Shown here: positions 12,087 to 22,376 of the stretch, one piece after another
Position numbering within the stretch: position 1 is the first letter of the stretch
Layout of the letters: each line of letters opens with the position of its first letter
Source of the DNA: Marvania coccoides
Lineage: Eukaryota > Chlorophyta > Trebouxiophyceae > Chlorellales > Chlorellaceae
NCBI GenBank assembly: GCA_963854735.1
Contig: OY978103.1
Location: 1,116,001-1,180,000 of the forward strand
Reading direction: 5' to 3'
DNA length: 64,000 bases
Position numbers and translations under genes: made by a program
Notes under the pieces: generated by a model
The model's database searches: none
The model's input: the letters and a program-made list of their open reading frames with translations, nothing else
Told to the model about the DNA's origin: nothing

Positions 12087-13185
12087 TTACAAGAACTTGG
12101 CCGCCATTTCCGCCGCAGCGTTTTTGGGCGGCGGCGCCACCGGCGGCTTGCCCTCGTCCTCCCCGCTCCCCTTTTTTATCAACTCGTCCAGCTGCGACTC
12201 TACCCCCTCGCGCCACTTCTCAGGCGCATCCAGCGCACCCACCTACAAAACAGCATTAACAAAAACCCGACCCATCACACCAGCCTTTCAGTTCCTCCAC
12301 CGAAAATTCAAAGTTGTTGCATGCGGAAAAGCGTTTCAAACCGCATACTAAACTGAGGGACGCTACGAAATAACCGTATAATATGGGCAAGCAAGTATCC
12401 AGCAGACCCACCTGCGCCAGCACCAGGCAGATGTGCTTGCAGTTGTGCCGGCGAAAGCGGTGGTCCAAGCACGTGCACTTGTGCTTCTCGTCCGCCAGCG
12501 TCACCGTGTACGGGTCGCCCTTGGACCCAATCACGACAAACTTTGCAGCCTCTGGCGAGTAGTCCACCAGCCCCGACAGCTCCAGCACCTTCATACGCGC
12601 CACCGTCCGCTTCTTCACGTCTTTGCGCTCCTCCTCTGTGAGGTCCGCCAGCAGCTCCTTGTCGCGCGCGGAGTAGCCCTTCCCTGCAGCCGAAGACTCG
12701 GGCTTGGCGCCCCCGCAGGCCCGGAGGTGACCACTGTGACCCTTTTCGTAGATCTTGCCACACTTGGGGCAAGTGCCGTCCACGATGAATTCGCCCAGCT
12801 GCCGGTCGAACCGCTCCTCCGCCGTCTCCTCCGCAGGCTTGGGCGGCTGCGCGGCGACTTCCGCGATGCGCCGGGAGCGCCGCGGCCCCCCCTCTGACGC
12901 CTCGTCTTCTTCCAGCTTGATTTTGACGGTTTCGTCTGCCTTTTTGGCGCGCTTTCTGGCGGGTTTCTTAGCTTTGGGGGCGGCCTGTTGGGTGAGCTCC
13001 TGCAGCTTCTGGACCAGCCCGGGGAGTCCCAGAGCCATCAGACGCTCGCGATTTCGTTGGATGATGGCCAGGCGCTCCAGCTCGTAGGGCACCAGCCCCT
13101 GAGGCTCCTCCTTCTGGTCGTCTTCCTCCTTTTTGACGGGTTCGTCTTCTACTTTGACGGCGCTTTTTGCCTTGCGTTTTCCCAT
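12087..13185 (-). CDS. SWIM-type zinc finger protein
   Basis: Two exons (13185-12412, 12242-12087), 309 aa. A basic N-terminus with KEE/KKEE runs and a leucine-rich helix precede a Cys/His cluster (CPKCGKIYEKGHSGHLRAC, about residues 140-160). A SWIM zinc finger near residue 235 has CxCx(n)CxH spacing in CTCLDHRFRRHNCKHICL. SWIM fingers bind nucleic acid or protein; the family alone does not give a function. Exon 2 adds the tail VGALDAPEKWREGVESQLDE and ends AAKFL. The gene lies head-to-head with the UBL-RING gene at 20.9 kb, now separated from it by a transposon inserted 175 bp upstream of this start codon. Confidence 0.75.
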
Positions 13186-13353
13186 TTTTATTTTTGAAAT
13201 TTGAAATTTGAAAAATAAAATAAAAATGAGAATGCCTTGGAGGGGGTCCCACAGATGATAGAGCCTGCTTGTTTTTCGAGTTAAATAATTAAAGCAAATG
13301 AACGAGTCAATTGCGATGCTATATTAAAATACTAGAGAGAAAAAAACGCGCTT

Positions 13354-13360
13354 TAAATTT
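13354..13360. repeat. Left target-site duplication of the KDZ transposon
   Basis: The heptamer taaattt directly abuts the left terminal inverted repeat and is repeated in the same orientation directly after the right one at 20802-20808. This is the expected footprint of DNA-transposon integration and defines the element ends. Confidence 0.9.
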
Positions 13361-13430
13361 CAGGTAAACCAGACGGTAAGAAAGGAAGACAGTTTCCGTG
13401 AATGGAAGGAGGAAAAGCATTGATTTAGGA
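13361..13430 (+). repeat. Left 70-bp terminal inverted repeat
   Basis: Bases 13361-13430 begin CAGGTAAACCAGACGG and are the exact reverse complement of 20732-20801, with no mismatch over 70 bp. Identity stops after base 70 on both sides. The transposase ATG lies 93 bp inside this repeat. Confidence 0.97.
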
Positions 13431-13522
13431 ACCGGAAATGCTTAAATCGCCTCCTTTAGTTATAATATTTTAGAATTGTATTGATCTTGTATGTTTTCAT
13501 ATTGTAACTGAGCGTGTACGCG

Positions 13523-16500
13523 ATGAGGAAGCCAATAAATCTCGCAGAGGGTCAAGCTCGTCCCAAAAAGTTTTCGCGAGCCAGGAGGCCAGGGCAAGCC
13601 CCTCCAGACCCGCGCGGTGGTTCACGGCACCGAGAATCAGCCAATGATGAACTGCCAAACAATTCTTCGAGCTATTTTTCCGAAGATGACGAAGATGTCA
13701 TCAAAATACCGCGTCGCACGTACATGCTGGATATGAAGAGGCAGGCTGAAGAATTTGACAACCGCCGAGCTGCCAACTTGGACGAGTTCACAAAGGCGGC
13801 ACCTTGGGCAGCAAAACTGCGAGACAAATTTGACAAAATGCTGGCGGCGGGCATCCAGGACCACGTGGATGAGGTGGCAGAGGACGCCGTCCAGCGACAC
13901 CCTTGCTGTGCCTCCCGCTTCCTCGACGCCAGTGATCCCCCTGTTTACCAGACCGCCCGCCGCGCTGTACAGTTCATAGACCACGGCTTCAGAACCACCG
14001 TGTCGGTGCCGTCGTACCTCTGCCGCACGTGCGACAAGAAAATTGAAGTGCACCCCTACATGGTAGACTGCGCCCCCACGACTCCAACCGAGCACTGCCT
14101 CACCTGGATTTCTCAGTCCTTCCTGCTCACCTTCCGGGACGTCCACCTCAACAATGGGCTTTCTGCCAACGGTGAGAAGCATTGTTGGCGGCTGCTATTC
14201 TTCATAAATGCGCATTAACATGTTTTATTTCCATTGCAGCGTGGCTTCGTGCTCGGGAAAACGAGGAGCGGCGTCTGCAGCCCGGCGGCATCACAATACT
14301 GAATTCTAGGGATGACGAGATCAGCGGAGGTTTGAAGCCGCAGCAGCTCGTCACCGCCATGGTGGAGTTGGGTAAAGTTGAGATCCTGGCAAAAAAAGAT
14401 CTCATTGAGCAGCTCCCCGACCCCTATGCCCACTGTCTAGTTTGCGCTATGACCCACCGGCCGTACTTGTCCAACGGTGGGAAATTAAAATGTTTGTTTT
14501 ATTTGTTATCCCTTGAAATGGAGTCTAAAATGATTAAGCTTGCTGCAAATGCCGCAGGTACTCCAGTTTTGAATGCCAAGACTTGCGCCAGTATGGACGC
14601 CATCAACTCTGCCAACCATTTTACATCAGCCGGCAGCAGCCAGCAAAGCAACAAGCCAACTTTGCGTATGTTTGTTTCTGCGCTGGCTGACAAAGTTAGC
14701 CTTCTGCACGCTTCTGGAGAAATGGTCAGCGAGGCTCAGAACCGACGAGCGGCAGCGGATGCTCTGGAGCCGGATGGTGACTCAACGGTGCTGCCTCGCT
14801 GCACCACCGAGCTGTCATGCAACCGTCCCACGGTGAAGGCGGGCAGGGCTGAGACCGACATATGCGGCTTGGTGGCAGCGTGCTGCCCTCATGTTTTCCC
14901 CTTATTGGGGACAGCCATCCCCATGGTGACCCCTGAAAACCACACCTACTACGAGTATTTGCTGGAATCGCTGATCCAGAGCAGGCCAGATCTGGAACTC
15001 GTTTTTCTGGACTTGGCGTGCAGGTTTCGGGGGCGGTGGATGCTGCTGCTGGATCGGCTGCGAGACCGCGTTGCGGGGGTGGATGACATCCGCCTCATGC
15101 TGCCCATGATGCACGCCTTCGACCACGACATGGCCTGCCAGCTGAAGAACAGCGCGTTGTACCAGGAGGGCGCAGCACGCCGCGTGGGCGAGCAGACTGA
15201 GGAGCTCTGGTCCGAGATCAAGAAGTTTTGCAAGGTGGCGCGGTACATGACGCATGCGAACTGGAGGGATTGCATGGACATGCTCTTTTTGCTGCTCAGC
15301 TCTCGCAAGCAATGGAATTTCCCCAAGATGCTGGAGGCTAGGACTCTGAGAATTGCTGCAAAGATAGGTGGGTTCTATTTTTATTTCGTTTTTTTAATAT
15401 GATCATATTGCGCATGAGCTCATCTCTTCGGGGGTTTATAAAATAATGTTTTCACTGAGCTACTGTTTCTCCTCCTCCTCCTCCTCCTCCTCCTCCTCCT
15501 CCTCCTCCTCCTCCTCCTCCTCCTCCTCCTCCTTCTTCTTCCGCAGGAACATGTACAACAGAAAAGAAAAAGATCGAGGACGATGCAAGGTCCCAGGGGG
15601 TGACCGATTTGGAGGCCGCCATGAGGGATCTTGACAGCGACGAAATCGCCTCGCATGCTGACCTCAGCCTCGGCGCGCAGTGGCTCGTGGTGCAGATGAA
15701 GCTGGCTTCGCTGGACAACTTGAACAGCCACAGGGCTGCTATGGACGTCTTGCTGCCCGACAACATCGGAGCCAATGTGGAGCGTAGGAGCGGCAGCGAT
15801 GTGCGTGAGCGGCTGGCAAACGCGCGCGACAACTTGGAGGTGAAACTCACGGCATTGGGGAAGATGCTGGTCGGCCAGCCCTGGGAGGTGGAGTCGCAGG
15901 AGTACGCAGATGCACAGGTGGAGGTAAAGGCGTACATGGTGCAGCACTACCAGGGCCTAACAGAGGACCAAGTGTTCAAGGACTCGCAGCTCAAGCAAGA
16001 GATGGGTCGGCTGGAGAGTGGCAAGAACGGCCACCAGCTGAAGAAGCGGATGGCTGCTATCAAGGCCAACGTGAAGGGGCTGTTGTGGAAGTGGAAGCGG
16101 TGGCAGGTGTTTCCAGGTGGCGCTGAGCCCTCGCTGGTCACCGATGCAGAGTTGAAGGCGACGATGCACCAAGATTTCATTTGGGGCTCGGCTGCCTTGG
16201 CGGGGAACGGCACGGCATCCGCCCGGCGCCATTTTGGCATGCGGTACCGTACGGCTATCAACCAGCTGGCACGCACAAAAGAGGAGGCCACGCTGCTGAA
16301 GGTTGAGACTGTGCGCGTGTTCAATTGGCTGGAAGAGCGCGAGGGCGCAGCAAGAGGCGCCATTGCTGCGGCGGAGGAAGAAGCAGCTCGGTGTGCAGAT
16401 GGCCTAGAGGCTATCGACCTGAGTTGCAGCGCTGCCTTTGAGTTGAAGGAGCAGCGCAGGCTGGCAGCGGGAAAAGTGGTGTTGCTGCGTCGGGAAGACG

Positions 16501-16571
16501 AGCGCTTGCAGTGCATTCACAGGGATGCTTATAACCGCTTGCAGCGATTCCTCCCACCGCCGCCTGGGTAG
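13523..16571 (+). CDS. KDZ transposase
   Basis: Exons 13523-14171, 14240-15367 and 15547-16571 give about 933 aa. An 81-bp in-frame segment (14477-14557) with GT-AG ends may be a further intron, reducing it to about 906. The N-terminal third carries a Cys cluster (HPCCASRF, YLCRTCDKK, MVDCAPTTPTEHCL) that fits the CxC modules of KDZ transposases. The RNase H-like core shows FLDLACRFRGRW, MHAFDHDMACQ and RVGEQTEELWSEIKKF, then RYMTHANWRDCMDMLFLLLS, matching the family's acidic positions and the ELWS helix. The C-terminus is a long charged helical region with LLWKWKRW. There are no internal stops or frameshifts. Intron 3 contains a (TCC)n tract. Confidence 0.88.
15471..15532 (+). repeat. (TCC)n microsatellite in transposase intron
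   Basis: About 21 uninterrupted TCC/CTC units form a pure pyrimidine strand immediately before the TTCTTCTTCCGCAG acceptor of the last transposase exon. It may act as an extended polypyrimidine tract and is a likely site of length variation. Confidence 0.9.
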
Positions 16572-17137
16572 TAGTAATTGTGCAGCGGCTGGGGTAATTT
16601 TCTTGTATTATTTTCTTTTCCCAGTTAAGAAATATTTGAAATTTTAGTATTGAAATATGTATATAACAACGTTGTTCAATATTGTTTTATTCGTGTATCT
16701 TTATTAATGGTGCTATTATTTAATGTATTCTTTATTTGGCTGCTATTTTTATGCTGTTTTGTCTGGTGCAATATCAACAATAAATAGTATGTGTTTCAAA
16801 GCCAATTATAAATTATCCTCGTGAGGTAGCTTGTTCCCCATTCTCGAGGCACACAGTACGAAGATACTCTGGAATACGAGGGCTGAGAATTTTGAGGCAC
16901 TTGTGAGTTTTTACTTTGGATTTGGTTCGCAGCGCCGGTCACTGGGCGCGGGGTTACCAGCGCAGCAACCGGGCATCCAAGTCTCTATATCTCATGACAT
17001 GTGCAGTTTATATTAAAAAATTAAAACAAACTTCGGAATTCGGTTTTCAAGTTTTAATTAATTAGTTAATTCATAATTACAATAGCGCAAGAAAAATTAA
17101 AACGAAATGACACCCAGTTTAACACACCTTTAATCTG
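16572..17137. other. AT-rich spacer between convergent transposon genes
   Basis: 566 bp between the stop codons of the two transposon genes. It is strongly AT-rich with several ATAAA-like motifs (for example near 16780-16790) suited to 3-prime end formation on either strand. A short GC-rich patch at 16930-16985 has no convincing frame. Confidence 0.5.
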
Positions 17138-20100
17138 CTACGTCTTTGACATTTTCCGCAGAGTGTTGCTGAGAATTCTCGTGAAGTTGCCTATCTTCGG
17201 CAGAGCGCTCGGAGTTGCCACCCCGGTCGTAAAATGTTTCGTCCAGCTCAAGGTTCGGCTATAGAGGCCTTCCGCCCGATCGCAGGTCATATTTGATGTG
17301 TTCTTCCACATCCACTCCCCGCCGCCTACCTTCTCCAGGTGGTTGGTCTGGCATTGGTCCATCCACGCCAAGCAAGCCGCCGCAGTTGCTGGCTCTGGCC
17401 CCGGTGGTGGAGGGTCAAAGCCCAGCGTGATTTGAGCCTCTTTCTGAGCCGCTGCCTGCTGCGCTTTCTGATCCTGGGCCTGCTTCCATGCAGCGACATG
17501 GGGAAACTCTGCGCAAGGAAGCTTATCAATTATCAAGCCCGTTTTATAAAATGAACGGATAAAACAAGGCGTTGATCAAAATGCACAAAGAATTATGACA
17601 ATTAGTGGCTTACCCCACCCTCCTGCTTCTTTCTGCCACATGATCACTAGGCGAGAGATGGCTGGAGGGCCTGTCAACGCCGCCACCACTCTGGCGTGAT
17701 CCTGGCTGCCTTCTGCGTAGTGCCCTACAAGGCGCGAGAGCAAAGCAGCTGTGTATCCCTTGGCCTTGACGTCTGCCCCACCTTTGAAGTACTTCGCGTG
17801 CTCCTCGATGGCCATCGTCTTGGCGTCAATCATCTGCACAGCAAAGCGCAAGCAAAAGGATAAGCACCAAAAGCATGATTATCTAGTACCTAAGGAACCC
17901 GATTGAGACAAAAAAAAAGTTTTTTTTTTTTTTTTTTGTGCCCCGATGGGCCTGCCGGGGGGGTTGAAGGCAGTCCTTCAGGAAAAAAAAAAAAAAAAAA
18001 GGCTGAAACTTAGCGTAGTGCCCTAGGGGCGCCTTCAGTACACAAATCATCAAGGAGGTGCCTTAAACATTGAAAAAGGCCCCGCTATTGGGGCCAGCAG
18101 CTCAAGATAATACGACAGCGAAAAGTGCAAACGCTATTTCCGTTAGGTACGAGAGAAAAAATAAGAAAGCTACGCTCAGTGCGTTAGCAAACGCACAAGG
18201 AGGTGTGAATTGGCGCCAGCGAGGAGAGTCATGAGTAGCTCTCCTCTGCGGGCCTCGGGGGTGGGCTACAGCCCGGTTCAAACAAAAGATAAATTTTAAT
18301 TTGACCCAAAGTTTGCAAGCATATCAGGGGCAAGCTTAATTACGCAATGCGGCAAAGAAACTATGAAAAAAGGCCAATTGCCTCCCAAAAAATGGAGCAA
18401 GCCAATTGTCGGCATCTTTAGTCACGCTCAAACTTGGAATGAACAAAGAAAAGTTAAAAGGGACACCACCACAGCAGTCAGCGTCTCAAAGAACCCCTGA
18501 GAGCTCAATTTGAAAAAAAAAACAAAATTTCAAAATTTCACAGTGAGGGGCTGAAATGGGGGGGGAGGGGGTGTGGTTTCAAAAATAAAAAAAATAAAGT
18601 GTGCTCAAAAGTTGCAAGAAGCCCACTGCATGTAAATTAATGCCTTAGATGGAAAGGCAGGTTGAAAAGGGTCATCTGTTCACTGGAAAAGGGGCCACAG
18701 CATATGCAAACGGCAGCGATGGTTTCTTTTTTGCCACTGCTTAACTTAAAAATTATCATCAAGGAAATCTTATAAAAAGAGTGTACCAAACTGGTGTATA
18801 GTAGCGGTAACGAAGATATTAACGGAAAAAAGGGCCACAGCCACGGTACGCTCTTTGAAGATGCTTCTAGTCAGAAATCCCATCTGAGAAATTGCACAAA
18901 CCACTCTCCCATATTGTAATCGACTCACCTCATCGCCAAACAGGCCCTCCAATGATTTTATCCCGATAGCTCTGCAGGGACACAGAATAAACGACGAGCT
19001 CTATGACAACGGTGTTTGGATCTTCCTTGAGTACAATGAAAAAAACGTACCGGGCCCTAGGCTCGGCCCCCGCCTTCGCTCGCTTGCCCCGTGGCACTTC
19101 TTCCTCGTCCTCCGCCCCGGACGCCTCCAGCTGGGCTGCCTTGAAGGTCTGCTGTCGCTTTCGCCGGAAACTGAAAAAAAAGAACGAGGAGAAACGCAGC
19201 ATCGATTACTTCCACGGCGCTTCTACCAGAGCGTATGCCTAGTCTTACCCGCTACCGCCAGCAGCGCTGGCCGGCCCAGCCACAGGCTGCCTGCTGCCGC
19301 CAGCCACCGCCTCGCCTGGCTCAAAATCTGTCACCCCCTCTTCTTCGGCTTCAGCTTCATCTTCACCTGCCCCCGCACCACCCTCTGCGCCACCAGCCAC
19401 TTCTTCAGCCAGCAGAGCCAAAGAATCAGCGCCAGCTACCCGGCCGCTGGCAGGCAAAGCGATGCCTGGCTGCCGCTGGTCCGCCCCTGGTCGCAGCAAA
19501 CCTTCGCCGCTAGGTCCAGCAGCAGCATCGGCGAAGCCACCACCTGCTGCAGCTGAGAACTTCCCAGCAAGCGCAGCCAAAACACGACCGATGACAACTC
19601 CCTCGTAATGGAGCTCCTCAGGCGGCGAGACCGAGGCCAGCAGACTCCTCTCTGGCTGCTCCCCAGCTGCTGTGGCCCTCGCAGGTTGAGGTACCCGAAA
19701 GGGAGATGTGGTTTCGTCGCCGGCAACGTCGCCTAGAACAAAAGCATTTTGAGAATTACCACACATTATTGGTTGAAAATGCAGTTAAAAATATATAAGA
19801 ATATCTCAATTGCACCGCATTCAATGATAATTATAGTTCTTACCCTCCTCATCTGATTCGTTATCGCTGCTGCCAGGCTGAGCACCGCATGCTGCCCCTC
19901 CAGCACCAGAAATGCCAGCCCCCCCCCAGATCTTGCTCGAAGTCTTCCGGGCCTTCTTCGTCTTTCCCTCCTTTTCTGCAACGTGAAGGAAACAGGCGTC
20001 AGCACGCTTGGCGGGATCGCTATAAAATTTGTTATATTACCTTTCCTGATGGTCTCGTTCATCGTCTGCAGCTGCGTCACTTGGGTATTGGAGATAATCC

Positions 20101-20637
20101 CGCGTCTTTGGGCTTCCTGGATGCCCTCCAAGAAGCCCACAGCGTCCCCAGCGCCAATCAGTTTCAATTCCTTGACGGCCTCCACCAGGAGCGCGACGAG
20201 GCGGTTGCCGACGTCCAGCGCCAGGAACTCCTCGCCGGGGCCGTTGAACGGCGCCGGGCGCACGGCCTCGGGCAGCACCGCCTGCACGTCCTGCGCGATC
20301 AGACCCACGTCGGCGCAGCCCATGCGCGGCATGTCGGGTCGGTGGGGTGAACATTTTTCTCGAGGACGAGCCGCATGATTTCATCTCGCGCAGCATCATC
20401 CCAAACGGGATCATTGGCAGCATGTCGAACAGCTTTCACAAGGAATTTGTCGCTGAGAGCGGACTGAATGATACAAACAATGTTCGCCCGCCGATACTTC
20501 TCGGCAATCTGTTCTAAGTATTTTATCACTTGTTTAACTAAGTATTCTTGCGCATCGACGTCTTTTTTCTTCCGGGCTTGCGTCAATTTGAGTTGCGTGG
20601 GATCGTTATCATCGCGCATCACAATAGAGTCGGCCAT
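17138..20637 (-). CDS. Second transposon gene, S74/intramolecular-chaperone-like motif (frame break)
   Basis: A chain of phase-compatible exons on the minus strand: first frame 20637-20299, S74-like segment about 20345-20041, then 19975-19844, 19732-19249, 19170-19051, 18971-18929, 17833-17614 and 17508-17138. The first part (MADSIVMRDDNDPTQ...) is helical and less GC-rich. The second holds ADVGLIAQDVQAVLPEAV followed by LDVGNRLVALLVEAVKELK, which resembles the Peptidase_S74/ICA domain of phage tail proteins and of MYRF-type eukaryotic proteins. Later exons are acidic, then basic (RKRQQ, KRAKA), then helical. The first frame and the S74-like frame are offset with no intron able to join them, so the gene is either broken or mis-modelled at 20300-20350. 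Downstream exons all join in phase, which argues for a once-functional protein. No function is assigned. Confidence 0.6.
17834..18928 (-). other. 1.1-kb hairpin-rich intron inside the second transposon gene
   Basis: The interval between exons 18971-18929 and 17833-17614 has canonical GT-AG ends but is far longer than other introns here. It contains a T run (about 17921-17937) and an A run (about 17983-18000) that could pair around a GC-rich loop. A series of short perfect stems follows: GGCCCC/GGGGCC at 18078-18095, GTGCGTT/AACGCAC at 18179-18196 and GAGGAGAG/CTCTCCTC at 18221-18246. No open frame of note lies within it. It could contain a nested non-autonomous element or a structured RNA. 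Confidence 0.45.
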
Positions 20638-20731
20638 AGCGTCCCTCGTCGACTACATAAACAATATAGATAATGTATTAAATAACAAGCCGCGAACCAG
20701 CTAAATTAATGGGGATTTGGCTGAGTTGCAC

Positions 20732-20801
20732 TCCTAAATCAATGCTTTTCCTCCTTCCATTCACGGAAACTGTCTTCCTTTCTTACCGTCTGGTTTACCT
20801 G
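20732..20801 (-). repeat. Right 70-bp terminal inverted repeat
   Basis: Exact reverse complement of 13361-13430, ending ...CTGGTTTACCTG at 20801. The start codon of the minus-strand transposon gene lies 95 bp inside it. Confidence 0.97.
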
Positions 20802-20808
20802 TAAATTT
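20802..20808. repeat. Right target-site duplication of the KDZ transposon
   Basis: The heptamer taaattt directly follows the right terminal repeat and matches 13354-13360 in direct orientation. Confidence 0.9.
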
Positions 20809-20903
20809 ACAACACTACGTTTTTTCTTGCCTCGTAATAACGGTGTCGCCACTCTCCCAGCCCCCCAGCTTCCATATGCAACACACGCTTATTGGCAGCC
20901 AGG

Positions 20904-22376
20904 ATGGTGCAGCACGGGTATTTTATCATTCTCGACGGCCAACCAACTCATTCATATCTGGAACCCACCACTCAAAGTGACCTTAAATCACAATTGCTCG
21001 ATGCCTGGCCTGGCGCATTCATCAATGACCTAGAGTGGGCGCGAACAGCGCAGCTGAACGATGCTAGTACAGTTGGGGAGTTGGGCCAACTTGCCGACGA
21101 AGGTAGAAATTCCTTTCGACACCACAGTACACATCTATAACAATAACTCTCATTCGCCCTTGATCTTTCAGGCTTGACTCGCGTTTTCGCATCCTACGGC
21201 GGCGATTCCGCAGTGGCAAGGCCTTCTGACGTTGACGGCCTCAGCCTGTGGCAGCTGCTCCTCCCCAGGGAGCCCAATGGCAACGCTTGCAGCGACGCAG
21301 CTTGCCTGGAAGGCCCCGCCTCCCCGCTGCTCATCGGCGCCACGGCTGAAAGCGTCAAAATTTGGACCCGCAGCTACCTGCACCGCCCTTCCACCGACAC
21401 CCAGCCCATCACAGTCAACCTCATGACGCAGCACGCAGGAGAGCCGGCCCAGCTGATCCCTCTGGAGTTCCATTTAGGCAATGGCACAACTATTCTGGGG
21501 CTTAAAAGCATGCTGCAAGAGACGTATGGCCTTCCAGCGCACCAGCAGCGGCTCTTCTACCTGGGGCAGTGGCTCGCCGACGATTGCACGCTGCAGGAGC
21601 ACAGAGTGCGCCCAGGCAGCGAGCTCCACTTGGAGATGACGATCAGCAACGGCAGCAGTCGCAATAGCGGCAGCGGCAGTTCCGATGGATTGAGAGCCAC
21701 TGCAGGCAACTGCGCCCTGAAAGACTTTGAAACCATTGAGGCCATCGGCTCTTCAGGCAGCATTCCGTTGGAGGTAGTCCTTCCAGACTGCTCTTCGCTG
21801 ACGCTGGCGGTCTCCGAAGATTCCACCATTCTCGACTTGAAAACGCACGTCCTGCAGCTGCTGTGGGAGCAGGAGGCGGCGGAGACAATGCAGCAAACGC
21901 CATCAGCGGCGGAGACAATACATCAACGGCCATCAGCTAGTGATACCGCAGATGGGCGCCCTCAAAGCCAGCAAAATATTGCAATTGGCGGCAAACGGCC
22001 GTCAATGTTTCTCAGGGCAGGGAGACGCGTGCGCAAATTTTTCAGCCGCTCGTTTCCCCTTGTACAGGGTCCTACAACTCTCCTGCGGCATTCTCCACCC
22101 CTGCAACAGCCAGAGACCCCTCCGCTGGCAGACTCTGAGGCTCTTCCTTCAACGACGGTGTCGGCCATCCCTTCAAATTTGGGAATCGCTACCCAAAACT
22201 GCTCTATTTGCTTCGAACCGATGGGTTCTGGCTCCTACAAGCCCATGGGCACCGCGCAGTGCGGTCACCTGCAGTGCTACGAGTGCTGGGTGGCCGCAGT
22301 GAGGGCAAGAGGCGAGTGTCCCCAGTGCAGGAGGAAAACAGCCCCAGCTGAAGTAATCAAGCTGTATAGCTGCTGA
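20904..22376 (+). CDS. Ubiquitin-like domain / RING finger protein
   Basis: Two exons (20904-21102, 21172-22376), 467 aa. A ubiquitin-like fold is read around residues 165-220, from IPLEFHLGNGTTILGLKSML to the GLPAHQQRLFYLG and GSELHLEM segments. A second, degenerate one (PLEVVLPDCSSLTLAVSEDS...) follows near 260. The C-terminus is a C3HC4 RING: CSICFEP, CGHLQCYECW and CPQC in order, the composition of an E3 ubiquitin ligase. The protein ends 12 residues after the last RING Cys pair. The gene lies 102 bp outside the right end of the transposon, so it is host DNA rather than transposon cargo. Its original neighbour upstream was the SWIM gene. Confidence 0.8.

Larger units (their letters stand above)
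13361..20801. mobile_element. Complete KDZ-superfamily DNA transposon, 7,441 bp
   Basis: Perfect 70-bp terminal inverted repeats bound the element and a 7-bp direct duplication of taaattt flanks it. It encodes a KDZ-type transposase on the plus strand (13523-16571) and a convergent multi-exon gene on the minus strand (20637-17138). The two start codons sit almost symmetrically, 93 and 95 bp inside the repeats, so each repeat probably carries or adjoins a promoter. Perfect repeats, an intact duplication and a transposase without internal stops suggest recent insertion and possible activity. KDZ (Kyakuja-Dileera-Zisupton) elements are known from fungi, algae and animals; assignment here rests on the transposase motifs. 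Confidence 0.9.

Noticed and set aside
14477..14557. 81-bp in-frame segment of the KDZ gene treated as certain intron
   Set aside because: It has GT-AG ends and an AT-rich interior but no stop and a length divisible by three, so it could equally be coding. Left as undecided in the gene entry.
20904..22376. UBL-RING gene considered as transposon cargo
   Set aside because: It starts 102 bp beyond the right TIR and target duplication, so it is host sequence.
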